Source: Microcaldota archaeon (GTDB lineage Archaea; Micrarchaeota; Micrarchaeia; Micrarchaeales; Micrarchaeaceae). From it: a stretch of 17,911 nt of DNA. The notes beneath the pieces were generated by a model. The model worked only from the letters and a program-made list of their open reading frames with translations. It searched no databases and was not told the DNA's origin. The position numbers and the translations under genes were made by a program. The stretch covers positions 1 to 17,911 of the forward strand of contig JAJZDT010000040.1 of NCBI GenBank assembly GCA_021851535.1. The letters run 5' to 3'. Shown piece by piece: positions 7,728 through 15,939 of this stretch (positions are counted from its first letter, which is position 1; each line of letters starts with the position of its first letter).

Positions 7728-8900
7728 ATGCTAATTTGTATGCTTGGAAGCCAACCAGGGCTTAGCGTTGCAGAGCTAGAATCTATAGTAGGACCAAGAT
7801 TAGTTAGGCCATTAGGCAATGATTATGCTCTTATTGATATAGATAAAGAAAAACTAGATCTATCAAAACTTGGAGGAAGCATAAAAATTGCAAAATTGAT
7901 TAAGATTATACCAACATCTAGATGGAATAAGGTATCAGCAATTGCATTTGATGAGATATTTAAGATTTTAAAAGAAAAAACTATAGAAACGCAGCATAAA
8001 TTAACGCTTGGAATTAGCGTTAATGAATTTAAAATAAGCCCAAAGCAGCTCTGGCTGCTCTCTTTTGCCATTAGTAAAAAATTCAAAAAAGAGGGAAGAA
8101 CTATTAGAGTAATAATGGGTAAAAATTTCCAGTTGAATAGCGCGCAGGTGATACATAATAAATTAACAGGGGAATTTGGATTTGAATTTCTAATTATCGC
8201 ACATGCAGGAAAGGCTTATCTTGCAAGAACACTATCAATCCAAGATATAGAAAATTATTCAAAACGTGACTATGGAAAACCAAAGCGCGATATGGATGTT
8301 GGAATGATACCACCAAAACTTGCGCAGATTATGCTAAATTTGGCAAATGTTAATGAGAATAATACAGTGCTTGATCCCTTTTGTGGAACAGGGAGCATAT
8401 TAATGGAGGCCGCAATGAGGCATTCAAAATTGTATGGCAGCGACATTAAACAATTAATGCTTGATTATACTAAAGTCAATTTAGATTGGCTTGCAAAAGA
8501 ATGGTCTCTTAGTATAGATTATAAATTAGCACTTGCGGATGCAACCACTTACAAATGGAATAGTAGCTTTGATAGAGTTGTTACTGAAACATATCTTGGT
8601 CCATCAATCAAATATATGCAAAATGATGATTCGGTTGACAAGGCAATCGATTACTGTGATAATCTTATAAAAAAATTCCTGATTAACTTAAAACCGCAGT
8701 TAAATGATAATTCCAGATGCTGCATTGCAGTTCCAGTATGGAATTCTAAAGGTGGATTTATACATCTACCAATTTTAAGGCAATTAGAAAAATTAGGCTA
8801 CAAACGCCTCGAATTTACACATGTAAACTTTGCAGATCTTATATATTATAGAAGTGAACAGATGGTTGGCAGAGAGCTTTTAGTCCTAGCAATAAAATAA
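7728..8900 (+). CDS. THUMP-type tRNA (guanine-N2) methyltransferase family protein (Trm11/Trm-G10-like)
   Basis: A 390-residue RNA methyltransferase with the order typical of the archaeal Trm-G10/Trm11 group. An N-terminal ferredoxin-like and THUMP region (about 1-170) carries RNA-binding segments such as VIMGKNFQLNSAQVIHNKL. A linker RDYGKPKRDMDVGMIPPKLAQIM (180-202) follows, then a Rossmann-fold methyltransferase. SAM motif I is VLDPFCGTGSILMEA (214-228), and motif II includes LYGSDI (235-240). Motif III contributes LADATTY. Motif IV, where the family normally has DPPYG, reads VVTETYLGP (284-292) here. The expected reaction is N2-methylation of a guanosine in the tRNA core, such as G10. The altered motif IV raises the question of whether target base or activity differs. 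It is monocistronic, with a leaderless promoter. Confidence 0.75.
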   Translation: MLICMLGSQPGLSVAELESIVGPRLVRPLGNDYALIDIDKEKLDLSKLGGSIKIAKLIKIIPTSRWNKVSAIAFDEIFKILKEKTIETQHKLTLGISVNEFKISPKQLWLLSFAISKKFKKEGRTIRVIMGKNFQLNSAQVIHNKLTGEFGFEFLIIAHAGKAYLARTLSIQDIENYSKRDYGKPKRDMDVGMIPPKLAQIMLNLANVNENNTVLDPFCGTGSILMEAAMRHSKLYGSDIKQLMLDYTKVNLDWLAKEWSLSIDYKLALADATTYKWNSSFDRVVTETYLGPSIKYMQNDDSVDKAIDYCDNLIKKFLINLKPQLNDNSRCCIAVPVWNSKGGFIHLPILRQLEKLGYKRLEFTHVNFADLIYYRSEQMVGRELLVLAIK

Positions 8901-8949
8901 TTAGTTAGTCACATATATCTTTCTATTAGTCTTTAACTCAATCAATCCT

Positions 8950-9372
8950 TTACGCCTTCTTTTTTTGAGGTAACGTGTCCGCTACATGTTCCAAATATAA
9001 ATGCGCTTCTGTAAGGATTTTCTTCCAGGTATCATTATTCAATTTAACCAATGCGCCATTAAAATCAAGCCACATATATTTTCTATGCTCCTCGCTAAGT
9101 TTAACTTCACTGCTTTGAACCTTTGCTAAATAAAGCAATATAACTCTAGTGTTTCCAGAAGAGCTGGAAATGTATTTGTTTTCTCCTAAAAAACCATTAA
9201 TAATCTCAAAATCCTTGATGCCACATTCCTCTGCAAGTTCGCGTTTAAAGGTTTCGATGTCAGATTCGTTCTCGTGTTGGTGCCCTTTTGGAAATTCCCA
9301 GTAATCGTTGTCGTTATCAGCTCTGCATAAAAAAAGGTATTCCCCATTTAGATTAACTACGACTGCACCCAC
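8950..9372 (-). CDS. Nudix hydrolase, diadenosine tetraphosphatase-like
   Basis: A 140-residue Nudix pyrophosphohydrolase. The Nudix box is complete at residues 30-52: Gly30, Glu36, Arg44-Glu45, Glu48-Glu49 and Gly51 fit GX5EX7REUXEEXGU. The preceding DYWEFPKG (23-30) is typical of Ap4A hydrolases, which clear dinucleoside polyphosphates. ADP-ribose or nucleotide triphosphate substrates cannot be excluded. The start is GTG at 9370-9372: an in-frame stop lies seven codons upstream with no ATG between, and the protein begins with the GAVVV strand common at Nudix N-termini. A TATA-like stretch (9383-9393) sits only about 17 bases before this GTG, closer than usual. The C-terminus ends in a lysine-rich tail. 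Confidence 0.85.
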   Translation of the reverse strand: MGAVVVNLNGEYLFLCRADNDNDYWEFPKGHQHENESDIETFKRELAEECGIKDFEIINGFLGENKYISSSSGNTRVILLYLAKVQSSEVKLSEEHRKYMWLDFNGALVKLNNDTWKKILTEAHLYLEHVADTLPQKKKA

Positions 9373-9498
9373 TGATTTCTCTATTATATAAAATCACTTT
9401 CTCAAAAAAATCTTTCTCAACTAAGTTATTAATTAATTTATAATTATTATAAAACTTCTCATAGTAGACCCATCAATTGGCTAATAATAAGTCTTACA

Positions 9499-10506
9499 TT
9501 ACCAATTTTTTGCGCTCAGCCACTTTGCACTTTTTGGTATAACGTTAAGTTTTTTAAGAGCATCAAATTTTTCCTTGCCTATAGATTCCCATTCGCTTAT
9601 TTTAATATGTTTGAAGTCATATTTGTTTATTATATTAGTCTTTAACTTAACAATTTCTTGAATTGCCCAAAGCATTCTATCAAGCTTTCTTATTTTATCT
9701 GATTCTTTTAGCAACCTGTTTGAATATTTAATCCTTGAAATTTTACTATATTCTTTTATAAAAATCCTCTTTTGAGAGTCATTAAAACTATTTCTATCAA
9801 ACATTGTCGCAATATCATAATACGGATCTCCTAATGACATCCTTTCCCAATCTATAATTCTAATTCCGTCCTTTGAGAGTATAATGTTCTCAAACGCAAT
9901 GTCAAGGTGTATAAGACCCTTTTGCTTTCCATACCCTTTTGAATGAATAATTTTCTCATACGCACTAGCTATCTCACCAATAAATTTTTCTTTCTCTTTA
10001 GTTCCTATAAAGAATTTTTTTATGGAATCAAGCCAGCTGACGGATTTTGCAAGCGCTTTTTGCGAAGTTGAAAGGTCATGAAATTTTCCTTTGATTTTTT
10101 TGCTTAATTTGATTGTATGCAAATGAGCAACAATTCTGGCAAGCTCTTCTAGCTGCTTAGTATTGAGGCTCTTTAATGACTTCCCTTCAATATACTCAAC
10201 TATTATAAAAGAATGCCCCACCACGGATCCCTTACTTAAGATATAAGATTTTGGAGAAAGCCCGTATTTTTCGATATGTTTTAGAATAGAATATTCATAG
10301 GATAGATGATAGTGATGTTTCTTTCTCCTTGTGCTTAGCCTTAAAAGGAATCGTTTGCCGTTTGTAGTTATCAAAAAATTACGGTGACTAATTCCACTTG
10401 TTCTAAGCTCTTTTATTTTTATAGGATCAAGTTTGAATTTTAAATCTAAACGATTAGAGTTTAATCGATCTATATAGTCCTTTATTTTGGATTCTAAATC
10501 ATTCAT
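9499..10506 (-). CDS. APH/choline-kinase family phosphotransferase
   Basis: A 335-residue protein-kinase-like small-molecule kinase. The N-lobe starts with GISHRNFLITTNGKRFLLRLS (38-58), matching the family's glycine-loop and basic residue strand. The catalytic loop is HLDIAFEN (200-207), the HxDxxxxN motif with Asp202 as base and Asn207 binding metal. The metal-binding motif IDWE follows at 218-221 (Asp219), and GDPYYDIA (226-233) is typical of the APH family. The enzyme should transfer phosphate from ATP to a hydroxyl of a small substrate (choline, sugar, amino acid or antibiotic); substrate is not readable. The C-terminal 100 residues are highly basic, perhaps contacting a nucleotide-type or anionic partner. 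It is the last chromosome-type gene before the transposase remnant. Confidence 0.8.
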   Translation of the reverse strand: MNDLESKIKDYIDRLNSNRLDLKFKLDPIKIKELRTSGISHRNFLITTNGKRFLLRLSTRRKKHHYHLSYEYSILKHIEKYGLSPKSYILSKGSVVGHSFIIVEYIEGKSLKSLNTKQLEELARIVAHLHTIKLSKKIKGKFHDLSTSQKALAKSVSWLDSIKKFFIGTKEKEKFIGEIASAYEKIIHSKGYGKQKGLIHLDIAFENIILSKDGIRIIDWERMSLGDPYYDIATMFDRNSFNDSQKRIFIKEYSKISRIKYSNRLLKESDKIRKLDRMLWAIQEIVKLKTNIINKYDFKHIKISEWESIGKEKFDALKKLNVIPKSAKWLSAKNW

Positions 10507-10527
10507 ATTATTTCAAGAACATTAAAA

Positions 10528-10535
10528 ATTTAAAT
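10528..10535 (-). promoter_or_regulatory. TATA box of the phosphotransferase gene
   Basis: ATTTAAAT on the minus strand is centred about 26 bases before the start codon at 10506, again consistent with a leaderless transcript. Confidence 0.45.
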
Positions 10536-10568
10536 AACCTCTTTTTTAGTAATTTGTAAAACTTTTAA

Positions 10569-10850
10569 AGAAGCAAGACAGCTCGGAGAAGAGGATTCAA
10601 GAGTCTCATGACAGGAAGGATGCAACTACAGGCACTCTTCACCTATTACAACTTCGTGAGAGTACACTCTGCAATAAAAATGACACCTGCCGAGAAGGCA
10701 GGAGTTATAGAGTACTGGGGGAAAGACACAGAGAAAAAGAAGTGGTTGTACCTAATAGAACAGACATCAGAAATACCTGTTTTTATTTTAATGATTGGAT
10801 CAATCGTATTTTGGTACAAAGCCTATAAAATCCAATATGAAAAGTTTTAA
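10569..10850 (+). pseudogene. C-terminal remnant of a DDE transposase (IS6/IS240-like)
   Basis: The open frame begins after a stop at 10566-10568 and reads RSKTARRRGFKSL, then an in-frame ATG at 10608. It continues QALFTYYNFVRVHSAIKMTPAEKAGV, the classic end of a DDE (rve-like) transposase: the YYNFVRxH helix after the catalytic Glu, then the TPAE.AG tail. The catalytic Asp-Asp-Glu core is absent, so about three quarters of the gene is missing at the 5' side. The last 25 residues or so (IPVFILMIGSIVFWYK...) are hydrophobic and unlike a transposase, probably an out-of-context read into flanking DNA. No terminal inverted repeats were identified. The fragment marks the left side of the restriction-modification island and is a sign of past mobile-element activity. 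Confidence 0.7.
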
Positions 10851-10923
10851 TTATTAGTAGTACTTAATGGTTATAGGATATGAGTAAAAGATGAACTAAA
10901 AAAAACGAATAATCATGAATGTC

Positions 10924-10945
10924 CATAAATATGTCGTAAATATGC
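10924..10945. repeat. Tandem 11-bp direct repeat before the defence operon
   Basis: CATAAATATGT (10924-10934) is followed directly by CGTAAATATGC (10935-10945), with 9 of 11 positions equal. A weaker related copy (CATGAATGTC, 10914-10923) lies just before. The array ends 15 bases upstream of the operon's TATA box, where an archaeal regulator could act. Confidence 0.35.
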
Positions 10946-10959
10946 GTTTATATCTACAC

Positions 10960-10968
10960 TATATAAAT
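10960..10968 (+). promoter_or_regulatory. TATA box of the methyltransferase-helicase operon
   Basis: TATATAAAT is centred 22 bases before the ATG at 10986 and 25 before the in-frame ATG at 10989. This is the only promoter seen for the three overlapping genes that follow. The 22-25-base spacing slightly favours the second ATG as start. Confidence 0.55.
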
Positions 10969-10985
10969 GAGTCGAACTGGGAGAA

Positions 10986-11645
10986 ATGATGGCAATTTTA
11001 CCTAATCAAATCAAATCTAAACATAGAGTAAAAGACCACGGTGAAGTTTTTACCCATGAACGTGAAGTAAATAGGATGCTCAACTTAGTAAAGAGTGAAA
11101 CTGAAAGATTAGATTCAAGATTCCTGGAGCCAGCCTGCGGGACAGGTAATTTTTTAGTTGAAGTACTGAATAGAAAATTAGTTGTTTTGAAACAAAAATA
11201 CCAAAAAAGCCAGCCAGAATATGAGAAATATGGTGTTATTGTTATTTCCAGTTTGTATGGAATCGATTTACTTGAAGATAATGTTCAAGAATGTAAAAAT
11301 CGCCTACTCGAAATCTTTGAAAATGAATACACTTCGATTTTTAAAAAAGAATTCAATAGTAAATATGTCACTGTTCTAAAATTCATATTAAGCAAAAATA
11401 TAATCTGTGGAGATGCATTGACAATGAAAGACAACAAAAACAAACCATTAATTCTATCAGAGTGGTCAATGCCTTATAACGATTCAATGATTAAAAGAAA
11501 AGAATATTCTTTTAAAGATATTTTTAGCCCTACTCTCCTGTGGAGTTTCACAACAGATAGCGATACTGGCAAAAAAGTTATATTGCCAAATGTCTATAAG
11601 GATTATCCAATAATTAACTATATGGAGTTGGCTGATAATGAATAA
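10986..11645 (+). CDS. Small N6-adenine DNA methyltransferase-like subunit lacking the NPPY motif
   Basis: A 219-residue protein matching the N-terminal, SAM-binding half of gamma-type N6-adenine DNA methyltransferases. HGEVFTHEREVNRMLNLV (about 19-36) corresponds to motif X. FLEPACGTGNFLVE is an intact SAM motif I. SLYGIDLLEDNVQECKNRL is motif II, and NIICGDAL is motif III. The protein ends without motif IV (NPPY/DPPY), which flips and methylates the adenine, so it cannot be a complete methyltransferase alone. I recall similar 200-260-residue proteins in bacterial operons with the same next two genes, so it is probably a natural subunit rather than a truncation. Its stop overlaps the next start by 8 bases, implying coupled translation. 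ATGs at 10986 and 10989 are both possible starts, with GGGAG close upstream. Confidence 0.8.
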   Translation: MMAILPNQIKSKHRVKDHGEVFTHEREVNRMLNLVKSETERLDSRFLEPACGTGNFLVEVLNRKLVVLKQKYQKSQPEYEKYGVIVISSLYGIDLLEDNVQECKNRLLEIFENEYTSIFKKEFNSKYVTVLKFILSKNIICGDALTMKDNKNKPLILSEWSMPYNDSMIKRKEYSFKDIFSPTLLWSFTTDSDTGKKVILPNVYKDYPIINYMELADNE

Positions 11646-13188
11646 AATTAATTATAATCCAGATATATTGGCCTGCCTTGCAAGTTTGAGTAATGATGAA
11701 GTATTTACACCGCCTAAGGTAGTCAATGAAATGTTGGACTTATTGCCACCACAACTTTGGACTGATAAAAATGCCAAGTTTTTAGATCCTGTCTCTAAAA
11801 CAGGAATTTTCTTAAGAGAAATAGCAAAGAGATTGATGAAGGGCTTGGAAAAACAGATTCCTGACAGGCAAAAAAGAGTAAATTACATACTGACTAATCA
11901 ATTATATGGTATTGCAATAACGGAATTGACAGCATTGGTTTCTCGTAGATCATTGTATTGTTCAAAAACCGCTAACAGTAAATATTCAGTCTGTAGAAAG
12001 TTTACAAATAAAGAAGGTAATATTAAGTTTAACAGTATTAAACATATATGGAGAAGTGGAAGGTGTAAATACTGTGGAGCGAGTCAGGAGGTATATGACA
12101 GGGGAGACGGACTGGAATCACATGCCTATGAATTCATTCACACAGATAAACCAGACGAGATGTTCAAAATGAGATTCGATGTAATAATAGGGAATCCACC
12201 TTATCAGTTGAGTGATGGTGGAGGCAACGGAACAAGTGCAATGCCAATTTATCAATTATTTGTAAAACAAGCAAAAAAACTTAATCCTAGATTTATAACT
12301 ATGATTATCCCATCTAGATGGTTTACGGGTGGAAAAGGATTAGATGAATTCAGAAAAGAGATGCTTAATGATACTAGATTGTGTGAAATATATGATTTCC
12401 CAGAGGCATCTGATTGTTTTCCAGGAGTTCAAATAAAAGGAGGGGTTAATTACTTTCTTTGGTCACGTGATTATAAAGAGAAAACTTGTAAAGTTATCAC
12501 ATATAGAGGAGGTACTCCAGGTGAAGCTGCTGAAAGACCATTATTAGAAGCTAATTCAGATGTTTTTATTAGGTATAATGAAGGAATTAATATTTTAAAA
12601 AAAGTTCAATCATTCAAAGAGAAAACATTGGTTGGATATGTTAGTGCTAGAAAACCATTTGGATTAGATTCAAATTTCTCCGATTTTAGTAAACAAGAAT
12701 CAAAAGTAAATTATATTAAACTTTATAGATATGGAGATATAGGATATGTATCAGAATCTCAAGTTATTAAAAATAAGAAAGATATAAATAAAATTAAAGT
12801 AATTATTTCCAAGGCAGGTTCAGGTAGCGATACGTTTCCGCACCAAATATTGGGAGTTCCGATTATTGCTGGTCCAAACACTATATGCACCGAAACTTAC
12901 TTGATTCTTAATGTCTTTAAAAGCATAGGGGAAGCTAAGAACTTTGTATCGTATGTAGAGACAAAATTCTTTAGATTTATGGTTTTTTTGATAAAAAATA
13001 CCCAGAATGCACCTAGAGAGGTATATTCTTTTGTTCCAAACCAAGATTTCTCAAAATCTTGGTCAGATGAAAAACTATACAAAAAGTATAAATTATCAAA
13101 AAAAGAAATCGATTTCATTGAGTCAATGATTAAACCAATGACTCTAGAAACAGAGAAAATGGGGTTAACCGATGAAAGCAGAGATTAA
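11638..13188 (+). CDS. Eco57I-like N6-adenine DNA methyltransferase subunit with cysteine cluster
   Basis: A 516-residue modification subunit. Motif X-like DEVFTPPKVVNEML lies at 20-33. SAM motif I at 48-59 reads FLDPVSKTGIFL, so the usual ACGTG loop is replaced by VSKTG. LYGIAI (89-94) is motif II. An insert with Cys108, Cys119, Cys143 and Cys146 (C-x10-C and C-x2-C) looks like a zinc-binding finger. FDVIIGNPPYQL (180-191) is catalytic motif IV, followed by GGGNGTSAMPIYQLFV, and IIPSRWFTGG (224-232) matches motif VI-type sequence of this family. The C-terminal half (about 300-516) resembles a target-recognition region. The product should methylate adenine N6 in a specific site, probably with the upstream subunit. 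It overlaps the helicase gene by 17 bases. Confidence 0.85.
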   Translation: MNKINYNPDILACLASLSNDEVFTPPKVVNEMLDLLPPQLWTDKNAKFLDPVSKTGIFLREIAKRLMKGLEKQIPDRQKRVNYILTNQLYGIAITELTALVSRRSLYCSKTANSKYSVCRKFTNKEGNIKFNSIKHIWRSGRCKYCGASQEVYDRGDGLESHAYEFIHTDKPDEMFKMRFDVIIGNPPYQLSDGGGNGTSAMPIYQLFVKQAKKLNPRFITMIIPSRWFTGGKGLDEFRKEMLNDTRLCEIYDFPEASDCFPGVQIKGGVNYFLWSRDYKEKTCKVITYRGGTPGEAAERPLLEANSDVFIRYNEGINILKKVQSFKEKTLVGYVSARKPFGLDSNFSDFSKQESKVNYIKLYRYGDIGYVSESQVIKNKKDINKIKVIISKAGSGSDTFPHQILGVPIIAGPNTICTETYLILNVFKSIGEAKNFVSYVETKFFRFMVFLIKNTQNAPREVYSFVPNQDFSKSWSDEKLYKKYKLSKKEIDFIESMIKPMTLETEKMGLTDESRD

Positions 13189-15682
13189 GAATTTATTTCC
13201 TAAAAAACCAGAGCTTGATCCTAAAATATATGCATATACTGATAGGGCATATGCAGATCTATTAAAAATAGGTTATACGACTGTCGATGTTAAAAAAAGG
13301 GTGGCAGAACAATATCCTACAAAAAGACCCGGAGAACTCCCGTATAAAATTGTTTTTGAGGAGTCAGCACTAAGAGAAGATGGTACTTGCTTTGACGATC
13401 ATGCTGTTCATCGGCTTCTTATAAAGAAAGGTGTTAAACGAAAAGGAGGTGAATGGTTTGCGTGCACTGCCCAGCAGCTTAAAGCTATCGTATTAGCACT
13501 AAAAACTGGAATAATTAATGAAGAGGACAGGACTCAAGACTTCAAAATGAGACCTGAGCAGGTCGAAGCCGTAAGAAGAACATCTGAATATTTTGCTAGT
13601 TTTAAAGAGGAAAACAAAATTCCTCATTTTTTGTGGAACTGTAAAATGAGATTTGGAAAGACTTTTGCAGCATATCACTTGGCCAAGAAAATGAACTGGA
13701 AAAAAATTCTAGTATTAACATTCAAGCCTGCTGTTGAAAATGCTTGGAAAGATGATCTATTAAATCATATTGATTTTAAGAACTGGCAGTTTTTTTCCAG
13801 GCACACCGAAGCTGATTATAAAAAACTGGATAAAAAAAGACCAATAGTATGTTTTGGATCATTTCAGGATTATTTAGGGAAGAATTCGTTAGGAGGTATT
13901 AAAACAAGGAATGAATGGGTGCATAAAACAAAATGGGACTGTGTTATCTTAGACGAATACCATTATGGTGCTTGGAAAGAACTTGCAAAAAACCTTTTCG
14001 ATGAAGAAAAAGAGATAATTACAGGGGAAAAGGAATACGATGACCCTGAAGAACAAGATAAAATAGAATACTTGGAAAGTGTTATGCCGATAAAGACGAA
14101 AGGGTATCTCTATTTATCTGGTACACCATTTAGAGCATTGATTTCTGGAGAATTTATTGAAGAACAAATATATAATTGGACATATTCTGATGAACAACGA
14201 GCCAAGATGAACTGGAAAGGACCTAATAATCCTTATGAAGCTCTTCCAAGAATAGTCTTGCTGACCTACCAACTACCTGATTCAATAATAAATATCGCAA
14301 GTGGTGGGGAATTTAATACGTTTGATTTAAATGTTTTTTTCTCAGCCAGTGGTGAGGGTAAAGATGCGAAATTTATTTATGAGGATGACGTACAAAAATG
14401 GCTTGATTTGATACGTGGGCACTATTTAGCTTCGAATCTGGATAACCTTAAATTAGGGGCAAAAAAACCGCCATTACCTTATTCGGATGTTAGATTACTT
14501 AATATTTTGTCACATACACTCTGGTTCTTACCTAATGTTGCTTCCTGTTACGCAATGAAAAATCTGTTGATGCAAAAACAGAATAGTTACTATCACGATT
14601 ATAATATTGTAGTTGCTGCTGGTGCTAGTATGGGTATTGGCCTAGATGCTCTAAAACCAGTTCAAAAAGCTATGGAAGAACCCTTGAGAAGTAAATCGGT
14701 TACATTATCTTGTGGGAAACTAACAACAGGTGTCACGATCAGACCATGGACAGGGATTTTTATGCTAAGAAATCTTACAAGTCCTGAAACATATTTCCAA
14801 GCTGCATTTAGAGTACAATCCCCTTGGACAATCAAAAATCCAGATGGAAAATCACCAAATTCTGAAGAGATTATTAAAAGAGAATGTTATATTTTCGATT
14901 TTGCACCGAATAGGGCATTAAAACAAATTTCAGATTACAGTTGTAATCTGAATCCTGAAGAAATAGATTCAGAAAAGAAGATCAAGGAATTCATTGATTT
15001 TCTCCCTGTTCTTGCTTATGATGGTAGTACAATGAAACAAATTGATGCTTCTGGTATACTTGAGATGGCCATGAGCGGAACAACAGCATCCTTACTTGCG
15101 AGAAGATGGGAAAGTGCATTGCTTGTAAATGTAGATAACAATACACTGAGCAAAATTCTAAACAACCCAAAAGCATTAGCTGCTCTAATGAATATTGAAG
15201 GCTTCAGAAGTTTAAATAGCGACATTGAACTAATTATCAATAAGTCAGAAGCTGTAAAAAAGGCTAAACAAAAATTAGCTAACAACGAGAATGTATCTCC
15301 AATGGAAAAGAAAAAATTGTCAGAAGAAGAGAAAGAATATATGAGCAAAAGAAAAGAGATACAAGAAAAACTTATCAAATTTGCAACAAGGATTCCAGTG
15401 TTTATGTACTTAACAGATTTTAGAGAAAGGACATTAAAAGATGTTATTACAAAGCTTGAACCTAACTTGTTCAAAAAGGTTACGGGATTGCAAGTAGAAG
15501 ATTTTGAGTTATTAGTTAGTTTAGGAGTATTTAATAGCAATTTAATGAATGATGCGGTTTTCAAGTTTAAAAGATATGAAGATGCCAGTCTTTCTTATAC
15601 TGGAATAAATAAGCATCCAATTGAACAGGTTGGTGGGTATGATATAGTAATTACTGCAAAAGAATTTAATGATAGAAAGTAA
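13172..15682 (+). CDS. GIY-YIG nuclease / DExH helicase fusion, restriction subunit
   Basis: An 836-residue fusion. Residues 19-110 form a T5orf172-type GIY-YIG domain: IYAYTD (19-24), LLKIGYT (30-36), Arg43, then DDHAVHRLL (75-83) and GGEWF (92-96). The family's usual Glu before the last His is replaced by Asp-Asp. A superfamily-2 helicase follows: RPEQVEAV (127-134), Walker A variant CKMRFGKTF (157-165), DEYH box (261-264), SGTP (316-319), motif V-like LTTGVTIRPW (518-527) and motif VI QAAFRVQSPW (544-553) with Arg548. The C-terminal 280 residues include a charged helical stretch (about 680-725). This fits an ATP-driven DNA translocase with a nuclease, the cutting arm of the operon. The start ATG lies inside the upstream gene. 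A T7 run follows the stop. Confidence 0.85.
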   Translation: MKAEIKNLFPKKPELDPKIYAYTDRAYADLLKIGYTTVDVKKRVAEQYPTKRPGELPYKIVFEESALREDGTCFDDHAVHRLLIKKGVKRKGGEWFACTAQQLKAIVLALKTGIINEEDRTQDFKMRPEQVEAVRRTSEYFASFKEENKIPHFLWNCKMRFGKTFAAYHLAKKMNWKKILVLTFKPAVENAWKDDLLNHIDFKNWQFFSRHTEADYKKLDKKRPIVCFGSFQDYLGKNSLGGIKTRNEWVHKTKWDCVILDEYHYGAWKELAKNLFDEEKEIITGEKEYDDPEEQDKIEYLESVMPIKTKGYLYLSGTPFRALISGEFIEEQIYNWTYSDEQRAKMNWKGPNNPYEALPRIVLLTYQLPDSIINIASGGEFNTFDLNVFFSASGEGKDAKFIYEDDVQKWLDLIRGHYLASNLDNLKLGAKKPPLPYSDVRLLNILSHTLWFLPNVASCYAMKNLLMQKQNSYYHDYNIVVAAGASMGIGLDALKPVQKAMEEPLRSKSVTLSCGKLTTGVTIRPWTGIFMLRNLTSPETYFQAAFRVQSPWTIKNPDGKSPNSEEIIKRECYIFDFAPNRALKQISDYSCNLNPEEIDSEKKIKEFIDFLPVLAYDGSTMKQIDASGILEMAMSGTTASLLARRWESALLVNVDNNTLSKILNNPKALAALMNIEGFRSLNSDIELIINKSEAVKKAKQKLANNENVSPMEKKKLSEEEKEYMSKRKEIQEKLIKFATRIPVFMYLTDFRERTLKDVITKLEPNLFKKVTGLQVEDFELLVSLGVFNSNLMNDAVFKFKRYEDASLSYTGINKHPIEQVGGYDIVITAKEFNDRK

Positions 15683-15690
15683 AAAGTCCA

Positions 15691-15697
15691 TTTTTTT
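15691..15697 (+). terminator. T-tract terminator of the three-gene operon
   Basis: Seven T in a row begin 9 bases after the helicase stop codon. With the TATA-like element before the next gene, this suggests the operon ends here and the downstream nuclease is transcribed separately. Confidence 0.5.
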
Positions 15698-15891
15698 AGA
15701 TCTCCCGGTCTAACTAAAAATATTGGAATTATGTAATACAGTACCTAAGTTGGCAATACCATACGGCTTAAGCTCCATGATTGGACGCCTATAAATTAAC
15801 CAATTCACAGAAAATATATAATTTAGAATTACTTCGAAAGTTAATTATACCAAAAATGTTTCTCAACCAAGATCTCGTAGAAGATAAATCC
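15698..15891. other. Non-coding gap between the operon and the nuclease gene
   Basis: No open frame of useful length, tRNA or clear repeat was seen. A short ATTGG/CCAAT inverted repeat (15780-15784 and 15800-15804) is the only local structure, and it is weak. The gap supports separate control of the downstream gene. Confidence 0.4.
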
Positions 15892-15897
15892 TTTATA
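15892..15897 (+). promoter_or_regulatory. TATA-like element of the PD-(D/E)XK gene
   Basis: TTTATA about 45 bases before the ATG at 15940 predicts a leader of about 20 bases. GATGAT (15930-15935) in that leader is a weak ribosome binding site candidate. The same GATGATTTAAT string precedes the start of the nucleotidyltransferase gene at 4262. Confidence 0.35.
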
Positions 15898-15939
15898 GCG
15901 TAGTTTAGAAGTAAAGTACTGAAATGTAATGATGATTTA

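Noticed and set aside
15016..15564. Minus-strand frame of 182 codons within the helicase gene
   Set aside because: It is antisense to the C-terminal part of a well-supported 836-residue protein and shows no motif.
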